Positions 1 to 7,314 of a stretch of 64,000 nucleotides of DNA are shown in pieces. Below the pieces are notes generated by a model. It had not been told where the DNA came from. It worked only from the letters and a program-made list of their open reading frames with translations, and made no database searches. Within the stretch, counting starts at the first letter, position 1. Each line of letters begins with the position of its first letter. The stretch comes from Asticcacaulis solisilvae. Its GTDB lineage: Bacteria; Pseudomonadota; Alphaproteobacteria; Caulobacterales; Caulobacteraceae. The position numbers were made by a program, and so were the translations under genes. The stretch is taken from the NCBI RefSeq assembly GCF_017875235.1, contig NZ_JAGGMI010000020.1, forward strand, positions 1 to 64,000, written 5' to 3'.

Positions 1-124
1 ATCGGTACTGGCCTCCTCCCAGCACCAAGTTTGAATCACTGTTCGGACGGAATGGGAATCCCCTATCGATTCAAACCGCTAGAAATCTGCTCTAGAAACC
101 GTCCCATAGACGATTTTCCCGTGA

Positions 125-139
125 AATTAATTGCACGGA
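125..139. repeat. Half copy of the TGCAATTAATTGCA palindrome
   Basis: Fifteen bases (AATTAATTGCACGGA) match exactly the right half and flank of the palindrome at 8235-8248. The left half differs (GTGAA in place of TTGCA). CCGTG and CACGG make a short inverted repeat around it. It could be a degenerate attachment site or one end of a recombination product. The role is inferred. Confidence 0.45.
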
Positions 140-190
140 ACAATGCTCGAATCGTAGCCTGCACTTCAACTTAGAAGTCGAACTACGAAA

Positions 191-475
191 CTATCCGGGC
201 TTTTTTCTTTTCAGAACGGCGTTTAGACCAACGGTGATTAGTACTGTCACTACGATTGCCGACAGTAACCACCCGCTTGAATCAATTAACAATCGCTCAG
301 CCTCAGTTACATAGACGACCTCACCGCCCCGAGCCTTATATGCAAAAGCATATTCATGTATTGGAGACGCAGGTCGCTTGCTTATAATGTCGTTGACATA
401 AAAAGTCGACCACATAATAAAAATCACTCCAATTACAGATACTGCATTGAAGAGATATTTTATATATCTGACCAC
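191..475 (-). CDS. Small two-helix membrane protein behind the RHS genes (possible immunity partner)
   Basis: This is a 94-residue protein of no family I recognise. Two hydrophobic segments are visible, at about residues 5-27 and 66-87, separated by a polar loop of roughly 40 residues; the C-terminus is Lys/Arg-rich (KRKK). It starts 9 bases after the stop of the RHS-core gene on the same strand, so it is almost certainly co-transcribed with it. In polymorphic-toxin RHS loci the gene directly after the toxin tip is usually the immunity gene, and two-helix membrane immunity proteins are known. On position alone this is a candidate immunity protein, but the RHS tip shows no recognisable toxin domain, so this remains inference. 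Base composition is AT-richer than the chromosomal genes to the right. Confidence 0.6.
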   Translation of the reverse strand: MVRYIKYLFNAVSVIGVIFIMWSTFYVNDIISKRPASPIHEYAFAYKARGGEVVYVTEAERLLIDSSGWLLSAIVVTVLITVGLNAVLKRKKPG

Positions 476-484
476 GAAAACACC

Positions 485-2788
485 TCACTTTGTACACGCG
501 TTTCCATGTTGGCAAGTCAATGGCACATTATTCAGTGCCCGATTCACCTCAGGATTATCGCGGGATTTTATTTCTGTCGTATTACTTGCACCAACACTTC
601 CACCCGGTGTGCTTGGCGTGCCAACTCCAACCGTCACAGCCACGACGTTCTGTCCGTTACCGTTGGTGGCATGGGAAACGCCACCACTTGCTACACCAGC
701 CCCGCCTTGAGCTACAGTAGCTTTCCCCATTTGGTCATCTACGCTTCCATTTGCAACAGACGCCACTACAGCGCCCTGTGCTCTAGCGCCCGTACTGTTT
801 CCAACGGCGCCGGTTTTTGTTTCTAGAACCTTCACATTGCCCTTGCTATCTGCGGCAACGACGACTGTTTGCGAACCATTTACAGGTCCCGCATTTCCGC
901 CGCCGGTCACGCCAACTGAAACTGTGGTGCCAGGTGCAAAGTTGTTCTTTTCTAAAGCTTTGTCTCCAGCTTCGCCGACGGCCTTTGCAGGCAATTTGTC
1001 ATTAGACTTGTAGTCCTCTTTGTAAACAGCGCGCATGTTTTCCGTTCCCGTAGGATCGGTTCCATTGATCGGATCCCCACCAACATAGGCATACAGGTTC
1101 AGATCGTCCTCTGACCCAATCGGATCAGTCTGGAGGAACCGCCCATACGCGGGATCATAGGCCCGGGCCTTGTAGTAGTAGAGCTTGGCGTCAGGCAGGG
1201 TCACCTGGCCGGTGTAGCGGAAGCGCAAGCTGCTCCAGTTCTCGTTGTTGTTGACATCCTTCGGCTCGCCATATGGGCCGTACTTGAAGATCGTCCCCGG
1301 AGTGCCGGATTCTCCGGTGTAGGAGATCACGCTGCCCTGGTAGTTGGTGTAGAGCCAGCGCTTGTCGCTGGCGCCGGAGCCTTCGAACCACAGGAGCGGA
1401 TTGTCGGTGCCCGTGCCATGGATATAGCGGCGCAGCGGCGTGGTGTTCGACCCCGCATATTCGGCGATCAGGTTGACGCCGTCATAGAGGAAGGTCGTCC
1501 AGGTCGAGCCGCCATCGGTGGAGTAGCGATAGAGCCGGCCTTCGGGATCGTAGTTCAGCCGCATGTTGGCGGTGGAACTGACCACGCTCAGCAGACGGTT
1601 CTCGAGGTCGTAGGTCATGGTCCGGCCGCCCGAGCCTTCATAGGTCAGGTTGCCCCGGGCATCATAGCCGCCGACAGAAACGATACCGGTATCGCGGTTC
1701 AGGCCGTCGTGGGTCTTGTTGACCGTGGAACTGGACAGTTCCTTGTAGTCATAGACCGTCGAGGTCGCGCTCGAGGTCTGGATCTGGCTTGCCGGATTGT
1801 AGCCGAAGGTCCAGGTCACATCGTAAGCGGTGCCGGCCAGATCGTTGGTCATCGAGGTCAGGCGGCCCACGCCGTCATAGCTGTAGGTCGTCGAGCCGCC
1901 GATCTTGCCGTGCCCCAGCAGACGGCCGAGGTTCTCATAGGATTGCGTCAACAGGCCCGAGGTCGCGTTCCAGCCAAGGGACGTCATGCGGTTGGCGTTA
2001 TCCAGCCCATAGCCCACCGTGTTCAGGTCCGGATGGATCAGCGATATCCGTGCGCCAGCAGCATTATAGGCATAGCCCACCGTCCGGCCGTTCATGTCGG
2101 TCGTCGATACGATCCTTCCCAGGCCGTCATAGCTATAGGACACCTGACCGCCGCCGGTGAACGCCTTGGTGACCAGCCGTCCCAAGCCGTCGTAGGTCGT
2201 CGCCGTGTCGGCGATGGCGGAACCGCTGCGGGCAATCTGGCGGTTGAGGCTGTCATAGCCATAGTTGATGATGTTGCCGTCACGCCTGCGCCACGAAGTC
2301 TGGTTGCCGTTCGCGTCATACCAGTATTCCTCATAGTCGGTCGTGCTCGACTGCTCAACACCGACCGTCGTGACCGGGAAGCGCAGCTTCTTCAGCCGGT
2401 CGAAGCCATCATATTCGTAAGTCGTCTTGTTATGGTTGGCATCGATCTCGACCGTCTTCTGACCGTTCGGGCTATAGTCGTACCAGGCATATTGCCGGAC
2501 GATCGGTGTGCCAACGGCCTGATAAACCGCCTTCAACCGGCCGACAGCGTCATAGATATTCTGAGTGATCCGGTCCGGTCCATGGGCGCCCTCCGTCCCA
2601 AGGGCGCAGGCATCAGTAGGCAGCCCGCCAAAGGCCGCCGGGTTCATGCGAGAAACAGTGCAAACGGGTTGGTCGCGGTAATTGTAGCTGACCTGCGTGA
2701 CGCTGTGGACAGTCTCGGCGTGAGCTCCTGCTGCGCCCGTAAAGAACAGACCCACAATTGCCGTGGTAATTTTCAGTTTCGCTTTCAT
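485..2788 (-). CDS. Secreted RHS repeat-associated core protein with variable C-terminal tip
   Basis: A 767-residue protein. A Sec signal peptide (cleavage near GAHA-ET) is followed by many YD repeats (YDGLGRL, YDANGNQ type) that build a beta-cocoon shell. The conserved RHS core then reads GRFLQTDPIG, LNLYAYVGGDPI and DPTG, ending near residue 584. After it comes a 183-residue tip rich in Gly, Val, Ala and Asn that ends with two cysteines (CQHGNAC). The tip region (485 to about 1050) is visibly AT-richer than the shell, the usual pattern of exchangeable RHS tips. I recognise no nuclease, deaminase or other toxin motif. The gene follows the 692-residue YD-repeat gene after 10 bases and precedes a small membrane protein by 9. 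It may be the C-terminal half of a two-gene RHS particle. The family call is firm; the toxin role is not. Confidence 0.9.
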   Translation of the reverse strand: MKAKLKITTAIVGLFFTGAAGAHAETVHSVTQVSYNYRDQPVCTVSRMNPAAFGGLPTDACALGTEGAHGPDRITQNIYDAVGRLKAVYQAVGTPIVRQYAWYDYSPNGQKTVEIDANHNKTTYEYDGFDRLKKLRFPVTTVGVEQSSTTDYEEYWYDANGNQTSWRRRDGNIINYGYDSLNRQIARSGSAIADTATTYDGLGRLVTKAFTGGGQVSYSYDGLGRIVSTTDMNGRTVGYAYNAAGARISLIHPDLNTVGYGLDNANRMTSLGWNATSGLLTQSYENLGRLLGHGKIGGSTTYSYDGVGRLTSMTNDLAGTAYDVTWTFGYNPASQIQTSSATSTVYDYKELSSSTVNKTHDGLNRDTGIVSVGGYDARGNLTYEGSGGRTMTYDLENRLLSVVSSTANMRLNYDPEGRLYRYSTDGGSTWTTFLYDGVNLIAEYAGSNTTPLRRYIHGTGTDNPLLWFEGSGASDKRWLYTNYQGSVISYTGESGTPGTIFKYGPYGEPKDVNNNENWSSLRFRYTGQVTLPDAKLYYYKARAYDPAYGRFLQTDPIGSEDDLNLYAYVGGDPINGTDPTGTENMRAVYKEDYKSNDKLPAKAVGEAGDKALEKNNFAPGTTVSVGVTGGGNAGPVNGSQTVVVAADSKGNVKVLETKTGAVGNSTGARAQGAVVASVANGSVDDQMGKATVAQGGAGVASGGVSHATNGNGQNVVAVTVGVGTPSTPGGSVGASNTTEIKSRDNPEVNRALNNVPLTCQHGNACTK

Positions 2789-2798
2789 CTCCGCCCCC

Positions 2799-4877
2799 TT
2801 ACGGCTGAACCTGTTCCGTCTTGATCAATCGGCCAAGCGTGTCGAAGGTCCGGCGCACGAAGCTTGTACGTGTCATTTCGTAACCTGGGCGGCAATCCGT
2901 CGTGCTCGATCCGAAGCCCGTATCGGTTTGGGCCTCCGTACTGTCAGGGTTGTAATTGTGCCTGATCATCGTCCGGACCAATGGACCAGCGCCATCGGGG
3001 TCGACTCCGATCTCACAGACCTTGCGGCGATCGGCGTCATAAGTTGCGTAAGAGACATCGACTGCCCCGGCTAAAGGCCCATCGACAGCAACGACGTTGC
3101 CGACATTGTCGTAAGTGTAAGCCGTAGTAGCTGAAAGACTTCCGGCGCCATCGGTTTGGGTGACACTAAACGGCAAAAAGGTTTTATAGGTCTTGGGCGC
3201 TGTGGTCGAATTACCGTAGTCGGTAACCGTTACCGACGTCGTTACGGCCGTCGGACACGCCGCCAAGCCAAGCTGACCTGAGTTAAGCCCGCAAGCCTCT
3301 GTACGTGTCAGACGATAGATGTAGCCGTTACCGGTATCAAACGGTGTATAGGTGTTGTAAGTTCGATGCCGCAGACCGTTCTGGTCGGCGGGAAGCGTGA
3401 CTGTCAGCACGCCACCATGCGTAGGGTCGTAGACATAGTCCGTTTGATTGTTTTTTGCGTCCCTGGTCCAGTTCGGCTGGTTGCACATCTTCATGTTGGC
3501 GCAGGTTGCACTAAAGTCAGAAGCCGTAACGAGGGTCGCATCACCCGCCTTGTTCGTGTGCGTCTCGCTTACAACATTGAACCTGGCGTTATATCCGTAT
3601 GTGATCTTGTTGCCCTCGGGTTTTGTGATCGTCCCGATCGCAAGCGCGCCGCCAACGTTGACATTTGTGTAAACCGTCAGTTGGTTCAGCTCGTTCTTCT
3701 CATTGCTGGGAAGCTGAGACGCCTTATGGAAGTTATAGACCCTGGCCGGCCCGCCACCGGGATTGGACGCTGTGGTCGTACGCCCGTCCGTGCTGTTGAT
3801 CAGGTCCAGGTTCGTGTCTGAATAGCCATATCCCCACGTGCCCGCTGGCGTTGTCAGCGTCTTGATCCGGCCGAAATTGTCGTAGGTCGTCGTGAACTCC
3901 GCGCCAGTAGGCAGGCGAACATAGTTGAGAACGTCTATTTCTACATTTTCGAACGCGTTCAGAATGCCATACCGGTAGGTCCCGCCCGCTGGACGCGTGA
4001 TGTCGACAACGAACATGTTGATGTGAGCGATGTTCAGTAAAGCGTCGTAGGACGAGCAGTTAAGCGGCGCGAATGTGCAGGTGGTCGTCGTGGTGTTGAC
4101 TGCGTAGACTTTGCTGAGGTGGCGGCTATTAGAATACAGATATTCATACTTCAGGCCGTACCCCGTGTTGGTCACCACACTGTTGATGCGGTAGGGACAG
4201 CCGACCGTCAGGGCGCAAGAGCCCAACTCATCATAAGTAATGGTAATCTTGACGCCATTCGCGTTCTCGATTCGCTTCAAGCGCGCTATGGTTCCCGTAT
4301 AGGGAGGATTAATGTTTCCCGTGAAAGCGTCAAAATAGAAAACGTCGCCGCTTGTGTTGGTGTAAATATACTCGCTGCCGGACTTAACCAGGGTAGAAGA
4401 CCGGCTCAGCGAGTTTTTACAATCGGTCGAGCAGGCTCCACCGGTACCGCCGACTTTTAAAAACGAGTCCGAGCCCGACGAAACCGTGACCTTTGTCTTG
4501 CCGGAATCGACGTTGACGCTGTTGTCGAGCGTTATCTTGCCATTGTAAGTGTCGATAAACTCGGCGTCGCTTGTGTGTTGGCTGTAGCTCCAACGAAGTC
4601 CACCATTCGCGGCGTTTCCAATCGTAAGGTGTTCATCCGTTCGTGTGTAATGTCCGGATAGGAGGTCGACGTTATTCTGGTCAAGAATCGGACGCTCAAT
4701 CGCGGTCTTGCTCATGCCGTCGATACCCTTCTTAGCAATGGCAAAAGCGGAACCAGCGGGCAAGGCCACGATTATCGCCGCGATCGACGCCGCATATGCA
4801 GCACGGCGCTTCGCCCCTGTCCGTTTGACCAAACCCTTCAATTTGACCTGTTGGTTTAGGCGTACCGAACGACTCAT
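2799..4877 (-). CDS. Secreted YD-repeat protein, N-terminal partner of the RHS-core protein
   Basis: A 692-residue protein from the ATG at 4877, chosen over an upstream start because a strong purine-rich ribosome site (GGGAGGGG) lies just before it. The N-terminus is very basic and then hydrophobic (about residues 26-46), an unusually long signal peptide ending near GSAFA. The rest has spaced YD-type repeats (YDELGS, YGYNARFN, YDNVGN) and ends with FDTLGRLIKTEQ, an open repeat with no RHS core. The next gene begins 10 bases later with its own signal peptide and continues the repeats. The two products may assemble into one shell, or may be a once-single gene that split and gained a second signal sequence. 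Several paired cysteines suggest disulfides, which fits export. Confidence 0.85.
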   Translation of the reverse strand: MSRSVRLNQQVKLKGLVKRTGAKRRAAYAASIAAIIVALPAGSAFAIAKKGIDGMSKTAIERPILDQNNVDLLSGHYTRTDEHLTIGNAANGGLRWSYSQHTSDAEFIDTYNGKITLDNSVNVDSGKTKVTVSSGSDSFLKVGGTGGACSTDCKNSLSRSSTLVKSGSEYIYTNTSGDVFYFDAFTGNINPPYTGTIARLKRIENANGVKITITYDELGSCALTVGCPYRINSVVTNTGYGLKYEYLYSNSRHLSKVYAVNTTTTTCTFAPLNCSSYDALLNIAHINMFVVDITRPAGGTYRYGILNAFENVEIDVLNYVRLPTGAEFTTTYDNFGRIKTLTTPAGTWGYGYSDTNLDLINSTDGRTTTASNPGGGPARVYNFHKASQLPSNEKNELNQLTVYTNVNVGGALAIGTITKPEGNKITYGYNARFNVVSETHTNKAGDATLVTASDFSATCANMKMCNQPNWTRDAKNNQTDYVYDPTHGGVLTVTLPADQNGLRHRTYNTYTPFDTGNGYIYRLTRTEACGLNSGQLGLAACPTAVTTSVTVTDYGNSTTAPKTYKTFLPFSVTQTDGAGSLSATTAYTYDNVGNVVAVDGPLAGAVDVSYATYDADRRKVCEIGVDPDGAGPLVRTMIRHNYNPDSTEAQTDTGFGSSTTDCRPGYEMTRTSFVRRTFDTLGRLIKTEQVQP

Positions 4878-5038
4878 ATTCCCCTCCCAGGTGCAAGACT
4901 GCCGCTGGGCAGACAATCATGGGATGCATTCGATGACAACGTGCCCCCGAACTTATCCACAGACATTGTTACGCGCGTCACTTGTGTTCGTATCCGGTTG
5001 GACTACGCTCGTGACTAAGCGAAGCGATGGGGAACGGC

Positions 5039-5269
5039 ATGACGCACAAAAGCCTGACATCCAGATATATGGCCGCGGCCCTCAAGAGTGCTCTGATCAT
5101 TGGAGCAGCGCTGTCCTTTGCGGGACAAGCGAATGCGGGCACGACGACGTATAAATACGATGCGCTTGGCCGGGTTGTAGAGGTTCTATATCCGGATGGC
5201 TCGAAGATCACCTACACCTATGACGCCGCCGGCAACCGTACCCAGGTCGTGCGCACCGCAGGGACCTGA
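5039..5269 (+). CDS. Tiny secreted YD-repeat protein
   Basis: A 76-residue protein from the ATG at 5039, preceded by GGGGA at a normal distance (another ATG lies at 5027). A Sec signal peptide ends near GQANA. The mature part is only about 40 residues and consists of two YD repeats (YDALGRVVEV and YDAAGNRTQV). It is read divergently from the large YD-repeat gene, with about 160 bases between the two starts. It may be a decoy or adaptor, a recombination donor for shell repeats, or the remnant of a longer RHS gene. The intact signal peptide and start argue that it is expressed. Confidence 0.75.
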   Translation: MTHKSLTSRYMAAALKSALIIGAALSFAGQANAGTTTYKYDALGRVVEVLYPDGSKITYTYDAAGNRTQVVRTAGT

Positions 5270-5304
5270 CCGGCGTCTCTTCACCCGGCAGCGGGACAAT
5301 ATGA

Positions 5305-6096
5305 ATGACGCCTGACATGTTCATTAGTCCGGCCTCCGCAACCTTTGCGAGATTAGCCAAAATCGCACACTCTGCGTTTGGTGCGGCGCTGGCCTCGGCG
5401 TCCGCGTGTTTGAACCGCCTGCCCTTGCAGCGTCTGCCCAAACACCGGCGTCCCATCGCCATTGCGGTCTCTCTCGCGCTGCACGTTCTCTTTGCCGTAG
5501 CCCTCCTGCCCAACACCCCTTCCGGCTTTTCGACCGGCGGCCAGGGCGGCGCCTATCAGGGGGAAGACGAAGGCTTAAGCCTCGACCTGACGGCCATGGC
5601 CCTGCCGGAAGCCCAATCGCTAGAGATACGCGAACCCCAGCCCGAAAGCGTGTCGGAACTGGACGCGCTCGACGACCTGACGACTCTGGCCAGGACGGAA
5701 AGTTTCAGCGCCGCACTTCCCGCCATGCCCGCCGTGGAGGAGATGGACGCGGCCGAGACGACGGCCGCAAAATCCGCACTAAAGTCCGCCGCGCCCGAGG
5801 GCGGCGAAGGCCAAGGTGGAACCTCGTCCGGTGCATTGGACGACTTGTGGGCGGCCATTGCCCCGTGTTGGCGTCGCATTGCCGACACCAAAACCCTGCC
5901 GGTCAATCTGACCGTGACCTTCGCTGCAAATGGCATGCTGGCCAAGCCGCCGGAAATAGCGCGCAAGGCGGAGGACGCATCCAACCCCCAGGCCCTGCGT
6001 TCCGAAAGCCTGGCCATCACGGCGCTGGCCGAATGCGGCGCCTATCAGATGGCCGCCGGACGCGAGAGCGTGAACATCCACTTCCCGAAGCCGTGA
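5305..6096 (+). CDS. TonB/TolA-like periplasm-spanning protein
   Basis: A 263-residue protein with one membrane helix (about residues 49-67, after a basic KHRRP), a long acidic and Ala/Glu-rich linker of about 100 residues, and a compact C-terminal domain from about residue 175 (LWAAIAPCWRR ... LTVTFAANG). That domain resembles the C-terminal domain of TolA/TonB-type energy transducers of alphaproteobacteria, including the paired cysteines (PCWRR, AECGAY). It lies 35 bases after the small YD-repeat gene on the same strand, so it may be co-transcribed and serve passage of the RHS proteins, or may be independent cargo. It lacks the classic Pro-rich TonB linker, so the family call is moderate. 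The gene ends 12 bases before a palindromic repeat. Confidence 0.65.
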   Translation: MTPDMFISPASATFARLAKIAHSAFGAALASASACLNRLPLQRLPKHRRPIAIAVSLALHVLFAVALLPNTPSGFSTGGQGGAYQGEDEGLSLDLTAMALPEAQSLEIREPQPESVSELDALDDLTTLARTESFSAALPAMPAVEEMDAAETTAAKSALKSAAPEGGEGQGGTSSGALDDLWAAIAPCWRRIADTKTLPVNLTVTFAANGMLAKPPEIARKAEDASNPQALRSESLAITALAECGAYQMAAGRESVNIHFPKP

Positions 6097-6108
6097 CGCG
6101 CCAGTCAA

Positions 6109-6122
6109 TGCAATTAATTGCA
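6109..6122. repeat. Palindrome TGCAATTAATTGCA, copy 1
   Basis: A perfect 14-bp palindrome lying exactly between two convergent genes: it begins 12 bases after the stop of the TolA-like gene and touches the stop codon of the membrane-protein gene. The same 14-mer occurs at 8235 and 8271. Candidate site for the tyrosine recombinase encoded at 7315-8349. Confidence 0.7.
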
Positions 6123-6935
6123 CTATAAACTCGAAATTAGCTGCCAGTCAGTCCAAACCTGTTTTGTTTGACCGTTTTCGTCGACCAGTATCAGTTGCTT
6201 GTATCCTGAGGCACTATCAACGCTGACAGCCTTCGTTCCCTCACTGACAAAGAAGCAGGACGTTTGGCTTTCAATCAAAGCACTATTTCCGTTCTGCCAT
6301 AGCTGTATCGCCTTATCGACGTCCGTGAGGTAGGCGCAGACTGGGCCGCCATATGTAAAAACTGTGTCGTAATTTAGCGATTTCTCATCTGACACACACA
6401 TTGCCGCTGCTTGATTTAACGTCAAAATCCCTTTCGGGTTGGTGCTTTTCGCGGCACTCATACATTTAAGTATTTCAGCTTCAGTCATTCTACTTTTGTC
6501 AGCTAGGGGCTGAACAAGACGTAAAATTGTCCCGTAACTATCTTCATTCAAAGGTTCTGCGAAGGCCGTGAGGGTCTCATTGACGATCTGCTCTGAGGCT
6601 TCGGGTGTCTCGGTACCACGAAAGGCCAACCTGATCTCTTTTAAAGCTGAAGGAGTGTCGTTCTTGGCTGCTTTAAGAGTTTCCTTCTCCGCCGCAGCCG
6701 CTGCCTGCGCTTTCGCAGCGGCCTTTGCGGCCCGTTCCTCGGCCCATCTGGCGCTATTCGCTGCCTTTTCTTCGGCCGGCGTGAAGACTTGGTATGCGAT
6801 GGCCATTCCGACGAAGAGAACGAGCAAAAATGCGGGGACGCCAAGGACAATCCATAGCAGTGGCTTCAAGCCCGGATACTTCACTGGAGGCTTACCCGTA
6901 GAGTTACTTAAACCGCTATTGTCTACCCCAGCCAT
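6123..6935 (-). CDS. Unknown single-pass membrane protein with coiled-coil segment
   Basis: A 270-residue protein from the ATG at 6935, chosen because GGGGGA precedes it and because the longer frame runs into the divergent gene's promoter. One membrane helix lies at about residues 26-48. An Ala/Glu/Lys-rich helical stretch follows (about 55-95, AEERAAKAAAKAQA type), probably a coiled coil. The C-terminal part of about 170 residues carries four cysteines and has no family I know. The gene is divergent from a small XRE regulator, with 122 bases between starts, so it may be that regulator's target. Its stop codon touches a 14-bp palindrome. Probably accessory cargo; function unknown. Confidence 0.7.
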   Translation of the reverse strand: MAGVDNSGLSNSTGKPPVKYPGLKPLLWIVLGVPAFLLVLFVGMAIAYQVFTPAEEKAANSARWAEERAAKAAAKAQAAAAAEKETLKAAKNDTPSALKEIRLAFRGTETPEASEQIVNETLTAFAEPLNEDSYGTILRLVQPLADKSRMTEAEILKCMSAAKSTNPKGILTLNQAAAMCVSDEKSLNYDTVFTYGGPVCAYLTDVDKAIQLWQNGNSALIESQTSCFFVSEGTKAVSVDSASGYKQLILVDENGQTKQVWTDWQLISSL

Positions 6936-7057
6936 CACGTCCCCCCTGATATGTACGAGACTGAAGTCTACCAAGGGGCCGTCGTAAGGCAATATCCAAT
7001 TTTTGAATATTTTGTCGTCGCCGCTAGCGGTTGGAAGCGTTCCTTTCCGACTGAGCA

Positions 7058-7297
7058 ATGGCCAAAACCCTACATACACCTCAGCACAAGCGCATGGCCG
7101 ACCTGCTGACCATTAGGCGGAAAGAGGCTGGTTTAACCCAGGTTCAGGTCGCGAGTGCCTTGGGTCGTCTACAGCCGTTTATCGCCAACATTGAGAACGG
7201 TGAGCGTCGCGTCGATTTGGTCGAATTGATTGCACTTTCAAAGATTATCGGCTTCGACCTTCATGAATTCGTAAGTGAAATCGAAAGCACGTTCTGA
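7058..7297 (+). CDS. XRE-family helix-turn-helix regulator
   Basis: A 79-residue protein that is essentially one HTH_3 domain: IRRKEAGLTQVQVASALG and FIANIENGERRVDLVELIALS match the Cro/C1 fold, and no effector domain follows. It ends 18 bases before the end of the convergent tyrosine recombinase gene. Small solitary XRE proteins in mobile DNA usually repress their own promoter and a divergent gene; here that would be the membrane-protein gene starting at 6935. The HTH call is firm, the target is inferred. Confidence 0.9.
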   Translation: MAKTLHTPQHKRMADLLTIRRKEAGLTQVQVASALGRLQPFIANIENGERRVDLVELIALSKIIGFDLHEFVSEIESTF

Positions 7298-7314
7298 CTG
7301 CACCGGCATCTGAA

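Noticed and set aside
1-190. Left copy of the tRNA-Ser attachment site
   Set aside because: I looked for the tRNA 3' sequence (GGTGGGATTCGAACCC) in the first 11 kb and saw none; the left island edge is probably outside the window.
1418-2824. 468-residue open frame on the plus strand
   Set aside because: Antisense shadow of the RHS-core gene; its composition reflects the repeated YD codons and it has no domain or ribosome site.
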